A DNA stretch of 64,000 nucleotides from JAEUMD01 sp050250815. Lineage in GTDB: Bacteria; Pseudomonadota; Alphaproteobacteria; Rhizobiales; Hyphomicrobiaceae. Each line of letters starts with the position of its first letter. Position 1 is the first letter of the stretch. The DNA lies in contig JBFWNY010000002.1 in assembly GCA_050250815.1 (NCBI GenBank), positions 124,001 to 188,000 on the forward strand. Reading direction: 5' to 3'. The notes below the pieces were generated by a model that saw only the letters and a program-made list of their open reading frames with translations, was not told the origin of the DNA and ran no database searches. The translations under genes and the position numbers were made by a program. Below, one piece after another: positions 27,701 through 35,426 of the stretch.

Positions 27701-28053
27701 GCGGGAGCCTTGCCGTCCGGCTCGGCGGCCCTGGCGAGGTCGTCGCGCACGGCGGCGGCGATCTCTGCCGCGAGTGCCTCGATCCGTGCGAGGTCGAAGT
27801 TCTTAACCACGTGTCCGGCGTGCACGACCTGGTTCAAGTTGTTGCAGGCCCCGCGCAGTTCCCTGAGCTTGGCCGGGTCCATGCGCTCGTAGGTGATGCT
27901 CGGCGGTCGCGACAGGCTTGCGCCCGTTGTCGCAGCGTCCGCCGCCATGCGCAGGAACTCCGACAGCGTCAGCCCACGAGCCTCGGCAGCCTCTTGCCAA
28001 CGGGCTTTGTCGGACGGGTCATGCCTGAATTCGGTGCGGGTCTGTCGGCGCAT
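27697..28053 (-). CDS. mobC: MobC-like mobilization accessory protein
   Basis: 118 residues. A ribbon-helix-helix-like N-terminus (RTEFRHDPSDKARWQEAAEARGLTLSEFLR) is followed by the MobC segment LRELRGACNNLNQVVHAGH. MobC binds oriT and assists the relaxase. The start at 28053 is chosen over an in-frame start at 28125, whose extra residues are unconserved. oriT is expected in the 28054-28137 stretch upstream but was not identified. Confidence 0.75.
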   Translation of the reverse strand: MRRQTRTEFRHDPSDKARWQEAAEARGLTLSEFLRMAADAATTGASLSRPPSITYERMDPAKLRELRGACNNLNQVVHAGHVVKNFDLARIEALAAEIAAAVRDDLARAAEPDGKAPA

Positions 28054-28137
28054 GGAGGGTCGAGGGAGGATGCCCCCTCGCCAGAGTTTGGCCGATCTTT
28101 CCGGACAAACAATATCTGGCCACACTGAAGCCCACAG

Positions 28138-28159
28138 AAAAATTGCGATCGTGTCGCAA
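28138..28159 (-). terminator. Rho-independent terminator on minus strand
   Basis: On the minus strand TTGCGA (28159-28154), loop CACGA, TCGCAA (28148-28143), then TTTTT. It lies 2 bp after the stop of the HTH gene at 28162. The same inverted repeat could in principle belong to an oriT, since it sits upstream of mobC. Confidence 0.6.
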
Positions 28160-28161
28160 GG

Positions 28162-28542
28162 TCAGGATGATCCGCCCATGAGGCGATCCCAGAACCCGAG
28201 CGGTTTCTTCGGGCCCGCTAGGGCGAGCGTGTGCGCTTGCTGCTGCCAGAGGTCGCGTTGCTGCATGAGGTCGGCGTTCTGGGTCTTGAGAAGCTCGATC
28301 TGGCCCTGCAACGCCTCGATCACCAGCCTGTTTCCGTCTGCAACTTCGGCCTCGCGGTTGCTGGTCGGGGGTTTCACCGGAGCATAGACTCTGGTCAATT
28401 CGGCTGGGTCCACCATCCATCTGCCGAACGCATCGCGGGTTGCGGAAATCCGGCCTTTCTGAATGGCCTTCATCAGGGCAGGGCGGGATTTGCCGACAAG
28501 CTCGGCCGCCTCTGCAACTGGTAACAATGTCGATGGTTCCAA
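28162..28542 (-). CDS. HTH protein with C-terminal coiled coil
   Basis: 126 residues from a TTG start. The N-terminus is an excisionase/MerR-like helix-turn-helix (LPVAEAAELVGKSRPALMKAIQKGRISATRD). It is followed by a coiled coil (LVIEALQGQIELLKTQNADLMQQRDLWQ) and a short conserved end GFWDRLMG. This design is common next to replication or mobilization genes on alphaproteobacterial plasmids. TTG at 28542 is chosen because a perfect AGAGGAGG lies 4 nt upstream; an ATG at 28608 has no such site. A terminator follows directly. Confidence 0.75.
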   Translation of the reverse strand: MEPSTLLPVAEAAELVGKSRPALMKAIQKGRISATRDAFGRWMVDPAELTRVYAPVKPPTSNREAEVADGNRLVIEALQGQIELLKTQNADLMQQRDLWQQQAHTLALAGPKKPLGFWDRLMGGSS

Positions 28543-28632
28543 TTGTCCTCCTCTGTAACATGGTTGGTGAAACCATTGTGGAGGCGGTCGAGCTTGCTTG
28601 TCGAGCATTATTCTGCGGGGGAGTGCCCGAGT

Positions 28633-28851
28633 TTACGCAGCCGGCTCATCGTCGTCGCCTGGAGAGTTCATCCGATAGCGAAAATACTCCTCCTGCGTCA
28701 TGCCGAGCGCTGCTGCGCCGAGGTCGAAAAGCTCCGCCAGCTCGTCGGTCATTTCGATCTCGATGTAAGCGCCGCCGTCATCGGCCGGAACCACGGTTAC
28801 GCGACAATCCTCATCCTCGGAGACCTCGAACCGATTTTCATCGTCACTCAT
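28633..28851 (-). CDS. Small acidic hypothetical protein
   Basis: 72 residues, strongly acidic (SDDENRFEVSEDEDCR, SPGDDDEPAA). The central segment YIEIEMTDELAELFDLGAAALGMTQEEYFRYRM looks like a helical DNA- or protein-binding module similar to antitoxin or anti-restriction-like small proteins, without a clear family. The start at 28851 is preferred over an in-frame ATG at 28887. Confidence 0.6.
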   Translation of the reverse strand: MSDDENRFEVSEDEDCRVTVVPADDGGAYIEIEMTDELAELFDLGAAALGMTQEEYFRYRMNSPGDDDEPAA

Positions 28852-28984
28852 GGGAGAAGCGTAGCGGCGCGATTGCCGCGCGGGCAATCATCGGATTGCC
28901 ATTATCCACCGAATAAGGCAGGCTTTCACAGAGCCGAGTCGCATCTCGGATCGATTTCGAAAGGAAATTACCACTTCAGATAAA

Positions 28985-29006
28985 CAAAAACCCGCCTGGA
29001 AGCGGG
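28985..29006 (-). terminator. Minus-strand terminator without an assigned gene
   Basis: On the minus strand CCCGC (29006-29002), loop TTCCAG, GCGGG (28995-28991), then TTTTTG. No minus-strand gene lies immediately to its right: 29149 onward is plus-strand. It suggests a short minus-strand transcript between 29007 and 29149, possibly antisense to the leader of the HTH gene. Confidence 0.5.
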
Positions 29007-29148
29007 CCTTTGATGACCGATTTGGACGGTGAGTTTCAGCAAAACCATCATCCAAAATTCCGGGAGAGATTGCAAGTCGTTTCTTGCCACGGGACCTTAT
29101 TGTCCGTGAGGGTCGGTTTTCTGCGGGTTCCAATTCAAAGGAACCGCT

Positions 29149-29769
29149 ATGCTTGTTTTACCTAATCCACTTACCAACCGTATTTTCAGCGAATCACCCC
29201 GTCCCGACCCGACCCCAGCCATGCTTGCCGACACGCTTGCCCGCATCGAGCGCAAGTCCGCCCGCCGTGCCCGCGTGTTTGCTGGCCTCGCTTCGGCTCC
29301 GGCGCGGTGGCACCGGCCGGAGCCGCGTCCGTCCGTGCAGTATGCCGGGCACATGGCGACCACGGCCGCGCGCGATCATCGGCTGACGCCGCAGTCCAAG
29401 GCGCTGCTGACGGTGCTGCGCGCCCGGTGCGGCAACGGCACGGCGACCGCCACGTGCAAGACCACGCTCGCGCACATCATGGGCGTGTGCACGCGGTCGA
29501 TCGGCCGCTATGTCCGCGAGCTCGTCCGCTTCGGCTACATCGAGACGCGCATCCGGCGCGGTACAACCGGCCTCCACGTCGGCCTGGCTGTCGTCATCAC
29601 CGAGAAGGTGCTGCCGTGCTTCCGCAAGGCCGCATGGCTCGCCGGGTGGCTGGCGGCAAACCTGCCCGCAGATGGCGCAAATCCAGGTAGGACAGAATTG
29701 TCGCACACAAACCATTCTCTCAAAGAATTTCTATCTCCGGGACGTTTGCAGCCGGAGCGAACGCCATAG
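29149..29769 (+). CDS. Helix-turn-helix protein, replication-type
   Basis: 206 residues. A basic linker of about 75 residues precedes a winged helix (HRLTPQSKALLTVLRARCGNG...TLAHIMGVCTRSIGRYVRELVRFGYIETRIRRG, about 78-140), as in plasmid replication or copy-control proteins. The C-terminal 60 residues are less ordered. AAAGGAACC lies just before the ATG. A role in replication or regulation of the excised element is plausible but unproven. Confidence 0.7.
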   Translation: MLVLPNPLTNRIFSESPRPDPTPAMLADTLARIERKSARRARVFAGLASAPARWHRPEPRPSVQYAGHMATTAARDHRLTPQSKALLTVLRARCGNGTATATCKTTLAHIMGVCTRSIGRYVRELVRFGYIETRIRRGTTGLHVGLAVVITEKVLPCFRKAAWLAGWLAANLPADGANPGRTELSHTNHSLKEFLSPGRLQPERTP

Positions 29770-30133
29770 GCGCGCTGTAAACACCCCTGGCCAGCATCGC
29801 AGTCCACGTTGCAGCCGCCCCCAAGCCGGGGCGGGCGGGTGGGTCTGGCCTTGGCAAAGATGGGGACCGCCTTCGTCATCCCCCGGAGCCGCGTCCGCTC
29901 GCTTGCCCTCCCCAGAGGGCGAGCGGCGCGGCGGAGGGGGTGGCGCATCATCCCCTGGTGAGCGGTGCGAAGCGAACTCACGTGCAGATGAATTCGGAAT
30001 GCTGACGCATACGCATTCTTGGAGCGCCTTCAGCGCTGTCGGGACGCTGCCCCGAACCCCGGGATATTTGGACAAGGGCGAGGAATGCGGGGCGAAGTGG
30101 AACTGGGCCTGCGGTCTGTGCTATCGTGTTGCT
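29770..30133. other. Gap with a large hairpin, no gene
   Basis: 364 bases without a credible gene. At 29895-29926 there is a strong hairpin: CCGCTC/GAGCGG outer (29895-29900, 29921-29926) and GCCCTC/GAGGGC inner (29905-29910, 29915-29920), with loop CCCA and a 4-nt bulge. No U-run follows, so it is not a simple terminator; a structured RNA or DNA-processing site is possible. Confidence 0.4.
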
Positions 30134-30373
30134 ATGCCGAATCCGAGCCGCCATCACCTCTCCCGTCTGCACTCCAAGCGTGCCGAGGATGCGGCTTGGC
30201 GCGAGCACCAGGCCGACGTTGATGCCGACATCGAGGGCCTGTCGCGCGATCCCGAGGCCGATCGCATTGTGTCCGAGATGGACGCGGCCGGTGTGCCGAT
30301 GGACGATCAAATCAGGCGGCTCAAGGCCTACTTCGTGGCTCGTCAGCAGGGCCACAAGCCGAAGGTCGCGTGA
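30134..30373 (+). CDS. VbhA-like antitoxin
   Basis: 79 residues, charged and helical. The segment DADIEGLSRDPEADRIVSEMDAAG then DQIRRLKAYF matches the layout of VbhA-type Fic inhibitors, with an E-G pair in the inhibitory helix; the usual Ser/Thr four residues before that Glu appears to be Asp here. Its stop overlaps the GTG start of the Fic gene by 4 bp, the standard antitoxin-toxin order. Confidence 0.78.
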   Translation: MPNPSRHHLSRLHSKRAEDAAWREHQADVDADIEGLSRDPEADRIVSEMDAAGVPMDDQIRRLKAYFVARQQGHKPKVA

Positions 30374-30978
30374 GCTACCTTCGTTCCGAGCACGAGCGGG
30401 CGGCTTATCGGCGCGTCTACTATCCAGGCACCGATGTTTACGTGAACAAGCTGGGCCTGCGCGACAAGGCGCTGCTCGAAGATGCGGAGCGCATCATCAC
30501 GCGGCGCCGGGCTCGGCAGAGCTTCCCGCGCAGCGCCACCTTCCGCACCTATGACGGCTTCCGTGCCATTCACCGGCATCTGTTCCGCGACCTCTATTCC
30601 TGGGCCGGGAAGGAGCGCAGGTATACGTCCGGGCGAGGCGCGATCCCGTTCGCGGTGCCTGAGCACATCGGCCCGTGGATGCAGCAGCAGTTCAACGCGC
30701 TCGCCCGCGACAACTATCTCGTCGGCCTCGACCTCGATGCGTTTGCGGAAAGCGCGGCGAAGTACGTGAACGAGATCAACGCCGCGCATCCCTTCATCGA
30801 TGGCAACGGCCGCACGCAGCGTTTCTGGCTGCGAATGCTTGCCAACAATGCCGGGTTCGATCTCACGCTGACCGAGCGTGACGGCAAGCGGTGGAATGAG
30901 GCCTCGCGGCTCGGCTTTGCACGTTCCGACCACGCGCCGATGGCGCGGTTACTCAAGCAACGGCTCAGGCCGCTCTGA
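30370..30978 (+). CDS. Fic-domain toxin (AMP-transferase)
   Basis: 202 residues. The complete Fic motif HPFIDGNGRTQR occupies residues 140-151, preceded by the flap region (LYSWAGKERRYTSGRG). Fic proteins of this class AMPylate targets such as gyrase and stall growth unless held by the antitoxin. GTG start overlapping the antitoxin stop. The C-terminus converges on and overlaps the integrase gene end by 14 bp. Confidence 0.9.
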   Translation: MSYLRSEHERAAYRRVYYPGTDVYVNKLGLRDKALLEDAERIITRRRARQSFPRSATFRTYDGFRAIHRHLFRDLYSWAGKERRYTSGRGAIPFAVPEHIGPWMQQQFNALARDNYLVGLDLDAFAESAAKYVNEINAAHPFIDGNGRTQRFWLRMLANNAGFDLTLTERDGKRWNEASRLGFARSDHAPMARLLKQRLRPL

Positions 30979-32155
30979 CCTCGGCCGGCGCGGCTGTGAT
31001 CGCGAGCACGTGCCGTTCCCAGGTTTCGAGCGCGGCGCGCATCTCCGGCAGATACTGGAAGCGGTTGTAAACACCCGCCACGCCCGCGAAGGTGCCCGAG
31101 ACGTGATTGAGGATGCGCTCGATGACATGCGGCGCGACCGCGAGCTTGGCCATGCCGGTCGCCGCCGTGCGGCGCAGATCGTGCAGCGTCCAGCCCGAGA
31201 CACCGGCCGCCGCATCGAGCGCCATCTTCGGCTTGGTGTAACCCGCATAGGGCTGTGTAGGCTTGCCCCGCGCCGGGAATACGAGCGGCGAGTCCGTGCG
31301 CGGAAACTGCGCAATGATCGCGAGCGCGGTCGGCGTGAGCGGGACCGCGTGGGGCTTGTGGTTCTTGGTGCGCTCGGCAGGGATCGTCCACACCGCGTTC
31401 GCCTCGTCGATCTCGTCCCAGGCCATGCCGCACACCTCGCCGGTACGCTGCGCCGTCAGCAGCAGTAGGCGGATGATGGTATGCGCGGTGTCGGGATGCG
31501 CGCCGGTGTGCTTCCAGAGGGCACGAAGCTCGTCGTCAGTCAGCACGCGGTCGCGGCTGACGTGCTTGCCCGGCGGCTTCAATCCGGCGCAGGGGCTAGC
31601 GGCAAGCCGGCCCTGCTCCACCATCCAGTTGAAGAACCGGCGGATAGCGGCAAAGGCATGCCGGGCGGCGGACACCTTGCCACGCTTCATGATGGCCTCA
31701 ATGGCGGCGGTCACATCGCTTTTGCCGATGCTCTCGACACTTCGCTTGACCCACGCGGGCATGAAGTAGCTCCGGAGCAGCTTCTCGGTTTCCTCGGCCG
31801 AGCTCGGCCGGTTGGCGTGCCGGCAATACTGCGCCACGAACAGATCGACGGCGGCGGCGAAGGTCATGGCGCCGACCACCGGCGCGCGTGGGTCCTTGCC
31901 CGCATCGAGCATGACGAGGGCCGCCCTCGCTCGTTCCCGCGCAACGGCAAGAGTGGTCGAGGGATACCGGCCCAGGTGCATCCGGGCGTACTGACCGTTG
32001 AAGCGGAACTTGAGATAGAACGACTTCACGCCGCCCGCGTTCACGCGAACACCCATCCCCGCAATCTTTCCGTCCGGAACCTGGACCTCGCCCGTGGCGG
32101 GTGCCGGCAGGTTGCGGATGGTGATGTCGTTGAGCGGTGCTGCGCGCTTGGTCAT
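30965..32155 (-). CDS. Tyrosine integrase (P4 type, DUF4102 arm domain)
   Basis: 396 residues. N-terminal arm-binding domain (GGVKSFYLKFRFNGQYARMHLGRYP), a SAM-like core-binding domain, and a catalytic domain with R237 (TAQRTGE), H325 and R328 (LHDLRR), H351 and nucleophile Y363. All five key residues are present, so it is probably active. The start at 32155 is preferred; an in-frame start at 32272 adds 39 residues that include the CGGACCC repeats. It inserts the element into tRNA-Gln. Confidence 0.9.
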   Translation of the reverse strand: MTKRAAPLNDITIRNLPAPATGEVQVPDGKIAGMGVRVNAGGVKSFYLKFRFNGQYARMHLGRYPSTTLAVARERARAALVMLDAGKDPRAPVVGAMTFAAAVDLFVAQYCRHANRPSSAEETEKLLRSYFMPAWVKRSVESIGKSDVTAAIEAIMKRGKVSAARHAFAAIRRFFNWMVEQGRLAASPCAGLKPPGKHVSRDRVLTDDELRALWKHTGAHPDTAHTIIRLLLLTAQRTGEVCGMAWDEIDEANAVWTIPAERTKNHKPHAVPLTPTALAIIAQFPRTDSPLVFPARGKPTQPYAGYTKPKMALDAAAGVSGWTLHDLRRTAATGMAKLAVAPHVIERILNHVSGTFAGVAGVYNRFQYLPEMRAALETWERHVLAITAAPAEVRAA

Positions 32156-32159
32156 GGCC

Positions 32160-32197
32160 GGGTCCGAATCTCGGGTCCGGACCCGTATCGGACCCAA
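32160..32197. repeat. CGGACCC repeats, right end (putative integrase arm sites)
   Basis: CGGACCC at 32178 and 32189 (11-bp spacing) plus inverted GGGTCCG at 32160 and 32173. The cluster sits immediately upstream of the integrase start. The 20-bp block 32178-32197 is identical to 22431-22450. Confidence 0.6.
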
Positions 32198-32316
32198 AAG
32201 TGGCGGCGTTGCGGCGCCATGCCATGTGTCAGCAGGAGACAATAAAAACTTGTAAACGCTAGTGAATCTCATAACGGATGCGACGGCAGGCTACACCATG
32301 AAAAGCCTACTGTAAG

Positions 32317-32364
32317 AGACTCTGACTCTGCCTGTCTAGGTTCGAATCCTAGTCCCCCAGCCAA
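32317..32364 (+). repeat. Attachment site attR (48-bp direct repeat)
   Basis: Identical to 22334-22381 in the tRNA-Gln gene. It lacks the 5' half of the tRNA, so it is the displaced 3' end. Confidence 0.93.
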
Positions 32365-32677
32365 TAATATCAATTACTTAGTACGTTCAAAGAATCTCAA
32401 ATTTCCGTCTGGCTCACTCCGGGCCCACAGTTTTATTGGCATCGTACTCTGCGCGTAATTCGGCATAGCGACCCGCCTTCGGTCCGCTTCTCGCGGCAGA
32501 GCGGACAAACTGCATTCCGAGTACGAAGCGTGCTTGTGACCCGAAGCAGTCCTGGGCAATTGCTGCGTGAGTAGCACGCTTGTGGACGCATTGCCCTCGC
32601 GAGCAGACGTGGTCGGCGACCAAATCGGCGTCGCCGATCATGGACGCGCTGAGGTCGGCTTCTGGGACGCTGCGATA
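32365..32677. other. Chromosomal flank after attR, no gene seen
   Basis: 313 bases between attR and the 3' end of the AraC gene. Short open frames exist but none shows family features or a ribosome binding site. Confidence 0.4.
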
Positions 32678-33586
32678 TCAGACTGCTGCAATACTCTCGC
32701 GAGCAAAGCGGCCCGGAGGCTGCCCGACATATCGATGGAACGCTGTACTGAACGTGCTCGCGGAACTGTAGCCGACGCGCTCTGCAACCTCGGAGAGGCT
32801 GATGTCCTGTTGACGAAGGAGATCCTTGGCAACGGCCATACGCCACCCAAGGAGATACTCCATCGGAGGCACGCCGACGGCGCCTGTAAAGCGATCGAAG
32901 AACACTGAGCGCGAGAGCGCCGCCTTCTTGGCAAGCTCCTCTACAGTCCAGGTTCGCGCGAGATCGGCATGCATCTCCCGTATCGCAATGGCGATACGCG
33001 TGTCGCCGAGACCACGCAACAGGCCAGCTGGTGCAGCTTCACCCTGTATCGTCCGAAGCGCCTCGATCAACATGACCTCGACAAGCCGCCCCAGCACAAG
33101 ATCGCGACCGGGTCTCTCCGCAATTGCTTCATCGCGCACAAGGCGCACGAGGGTGGAGAGTCGTTCCACACCGCGCACATGCACGAGCACCGGCAGCAGC
33201 GATACCAAGAGATCGGCCTCCATCGAATCGAAGACGAACGCTCCGCCGAGCAAACGCACGTCAGGATCGCCGTCAGGCGTGCCATGGCGCACCTCGTCCG
33301 TCGGTGCCGGTGACACCTTGGGATCAATGCGCTTCGCCGACGCGGGCTCGAAGCCCGATAGGGTGAAGCCGGGTGTCTTTGGCAGGAGCAGAAAATCTCC
33401 TGCTTCGAGTGTCAGCGTCTCCTCTCCGTCGACGGTCAGACGGCAGCTCCCATCAATGACGGTGCAGAAGCTCGGTTGGCCGAAGTCGGAATAGCGCACT
33501 GCCCAGCGGCCGGCACCGCTGATGATCTTGGAGAAGACGGTGCGCGGCCGCAGCAGCGCGATAACTTCCGAAAGGGGGTCAACCAC
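32678..33586 (-). CDS. AraC-family regulator with cupin domain
   Basis: 302 residues. The N-terminal cupin-like domain (about 15-195) includes DFLLLPKTPGFTLSG and LLGGAFVFDSMEADLL, as in cupin_6 AraC proteins. The C-terminal 100 residues hold two HTH motifs (WTVEELAKKAALSRSVFFDRF and ISLSEVAERVGYSSASTFSTAF). It is divergent from an SDR gene with a 96-bp gap, so it probably controls that gene. Confidence 0.9.
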   Translation of the reverse strand: MVDPLSEVIALLRPRTVFSKIISGAGRWAVRYSDFGQPSFCTVIDGSCRLTVDGEETLTLEAGDFLLLPKTPGFTLSGFEPASAKRIDPKVSPAPTDEVRHGTPDGDPDVRLLGGAFVFDSMEADLLVSLLPVLVHVRGVERLSTLVRLVRDEAIAERPGRDLVLGRLVEVMLIEALRTIQGEAAPAGLLRGLGDTRIAIAIREMHADLARTWTVEELAKKAALSRSVFFDRFTGAVGVPPMEYLLGWRMAVAKDLLRQQDISLSEVAERVGYSSASTFSTAFHRYVGQPPGRFARESIAAV

Positions 33587-33682
33587 TTCAGGACGCTAAC
33601 AAACAAAATCAGGACGATCAATTGCAGATCGTCTGGAAATCTCCGTCTAACGTCCGTGTCGTTCAAACCTGGAGGAACGACG

Positions 33683-34426
33683 ATGAAGACCGTGCTGATT
33701 ACCGGATGCTCTTCGGGCTATGGCCTGGAGACGGCGCGCCACTTTCACGCTCAGGGCTGGAACGTGGTCGCTACGATGCGCACGCCGCGCGAAGGCATAC
33801 TGCCGGCTACCGACCGGATGCGCATGCTGGCGCTCGACGTCACGAAGCCGCAAAGCATCGCCGCCGCCCTTGAAGGCAGCGGTCCGATCGATGTGCTCGT
33901 CAACAATGCCGGCATCGGAATGTTCGGCGCCTACGAAGCCACCCCCATGTCAGTCGTACGCAGTTTGTTCGAGACCAACACGTTTGGCGCGATGGCGATG
34001 ACGCAAGCCGTGCTCCCACAGTTCCGTACGCGCCGTTCGGGCGTGATCGTGAATGTGACATCGAGCGCCACGCTGGCTCCGATGCCGCTTGTCGCGTCCT
34101 ATACGGCCAGCAAGGCTGCCATCGAAGGCTTCACCGGATCACTCGCGCATGAGCTCGACGGCTTTGGCATCCGCGTCAAGCTGGTCGAACCGGGTTATGG
34201 TCCGTCGACGCGCTTCGCGCAGAACGTGGAGACACCGATAGAGACGATGATCCCGGAGGCATACGCGCCTTACGCTCGCTCGATCCTTTCAGCGTTCGGG
34301 AACCCAAGCGCGGTGACGACAGAGCGCGATGTGGCGGAGGTCGTCTGGCGCGCCGCGAATGATGTGTCCACGCGGCTGAGATATCCCGCTGGCCCCGACG
34401 CCGTGGCGCTGGCGCAAGCAAGCTGA
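33683..34426 (+). CDS. SDR-family oxidoreductase
   Basis: 247 residues. NAD(P)-binding TGCSSGYG near the N-terminus, NNAG core motif, catalytic Ser in VTSSATLAP and YTASK (Tyr-x-x-x-Lys). The pattern GFTGSLAHELDGFGIRVKLVEPG is typical of classical SDRs. GGAGG at 33671-33675 lies 7 nt before the ATG, fixing the start. Substrate unknown; it is paired with the divergent AraC regulator. Confidence 0.88.
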   Translation: MKTVLITGCSSGYGLETARHFHAQGWNVVATMRTPREGILPATDRMRMLALDVTKPQSIAAALEGSGPIDVLVNNAGIGMFGAYEATPMSVVRSLFETNTFGAMAMTQAVLPQFRTRRSGVIVNVTSSATLAPMPLVASYTASKAAIEGFTGSLAHELDGFGIRVKLVEPGYGPSTRFAQNVETPIETMIPEAYAPYARSILSAFGNPSAVTTERDVAEVVWRAANDVSTRLRYPAGPDAVALAQAS

Positions 34427-34827
34427 GCCTGCGGTCTCTATCGCCACCACACGCAATGTCAGCTTTCAGCTCGGTTGCGGACGGGGTCACATGGTCGCCT
34501 CCGCACCGAGCGTCGGAGCGCAGCGACTTCCACTTGTGGGCGTGCGTGTGCCGCGCACTAGTCTGTGAAGCGACGACGGCAGCTCCTGGCCCGTCTCGAA
34601 GGACAGCTGACGGAAGCTAACGGATCACCGCGACTGTAAGCAACACCGTGCGCCGATCGCGCGACGAGTGCCTTGCCTACTCAAGTTGATCGCAACGAAC
34701 GACTGTCCGGAGTGAAGCGGGCACCGATCATCAAGCGCCGATCGCAACCTTTTCCTTAGGAGGACAGGTCGATACTTGGGGGGGACCCGGTGCGACCAAG
34801 GGTAGCGGAGCCGCGAATCAGTGCACT
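34427..34827. other. Leader region before the RT repeats, no gene
   Basis: About 400 bases with no convincing gene. The octamer cgccgatcgc occurs twice (about 34651 and 34737) and AGGAGG occurs at 34758. It may hold the promoter for the repeat-RT locus, but no good -35/-10 pair was found. Confidence 0.35.
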
Positions 34828-34851
34828 GTGAGCCTCGCTCACGCAGATCTG

Positions 34852-34982
34852 GGCGCCGGGTCACGATGTGGCGCCGGCATCCTGGGGAAGCGGGGCCGTG
34901 CCGACGGCGTGATGCCGGAAGCCGGTCCGAGGGTCGCCGATGCAGGTTGGCAGCAGCCAGCCGAGATCGGTCCCGATGGGCA
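34852..34982 (+). repeat. RT-associated 131-bp repeat, copy 1
   Basis: Identical over all 131 bases to 35240-35370, in the same orientation, 388 bp period. Outer stem 34874-34881 with 34911-34918. Confidence 0.97.
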
Positions 34983-35239
34983 CCAGACCAGCTCCGCCTT
35001 CCACGTGGCCGGAACCCTCGATCTCGCATGGAGTATCGGGCGTCGGACGGCCGGCAGGCTTTATTTTGGGCTGAGCCTGGACGCTGCGTCGCGGAACTTG
35101 CATCGCCGGCCAAAAACGTAAGATCGGCCTCGGAGATGACCAGCCAAATGTCCGCCGCATGCAAAAACATGCCAACCGTATCGGTTGGCGCATCGCCGCC
35201 CGGCTCGACGCTGGGTGGGCGCTCAAGGGCGCTGACACA

Positions 35240-35370
35240 GGCGCCGGGTCACGATGTGGCGCCGGCATCCTGGGGAAGCGGGGCCGTGCCGACGGCGTGA
35301 TGCCGGAAGCCGGTCCGAGGGTCGCCGATGCAGGTTGGCAGCAGCCAGCCGAGATCGGTCCCGATGGGCA
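35240..35370 (+). repeat. RT-associated 131-bp repeat, copy 2
   Basis: Identical to copy 1. It ends 56 bp before the RT start codon. Outer stem 35262-35269 with 35299-35306; inner stem 35283-35287 with 35292-35296. Confidence 0.97.
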
Positions 35371-35426
35371 ACAGGTCAATGTGGAGGGTGGGGCGAGGCT
35401 AACCGACATCGTCCCACACGAGCGCG

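Larger units (their letters stand above)
22334..32364. mobile_element. Integrative mobilizable element in tRNA-Gln
   Basis: A 10-kb insert bounded by a perfect 48-bp repeat of the tRNA-Gln 3' end. It encodes a tyrosine integrase at the right end, a relaxase and MobC, two HTH proteins, a VbhA/Fic pair and secreted or membrane cargo. It has no type IV secretion genes, so it would need a helper for transfer: an IME rather than an ICE. The intact tRNA is at the left end and the integrase is at the opposite end. Confidence 0.88.
34828..35426 (+). ncRNA. Candidate structured RNA locus upstream of the RT
   Basis: Between a 6-bp hairpin (GTGAGC-ctc-GCTCAC, 34828-34842) and the RT start lie two identical 131-bp repeats and a 257-bp spacer. 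Each repeat folds as CCGGCATC/GATGCCGG (8 bp) around GCCGT-GCCG-ACGGC. The spacer ends with GCCAACCG-TAT-CGGTTGGC (35171-35189) and a neighbouring GCATG/CATGC hairpin. No plausible protein is encoded. RT loci such as retrons keep their ncRNA in this position; assignment here is inference. Confidence 0.4.

Noticed and set aside
28138..28159. oriT of the mobilizable element
   Set aside because: The inverted repeat is upstream of mobC and near an ATCCTG on the minus strand, but it is followed by TTTTT and sits 2 bp after a minus-strand stop, so a terminator explains it better.
34852..35370. TR/VR pair of a diversity-generating retroelement
   Set aside because: The two 131-bp copies are identical, with no adenine-directed substitutions, neither copy lies at the 3' end of a target gene, and the RT motif QGSPLSP is not the DGR type.
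34852..35370. CRISPR array
   Set aside because: Repeat and spacer lengths (131 and 257 bp) and the absence of cas genes exclude it. No CRISPR array was seen elsewhere in the window.
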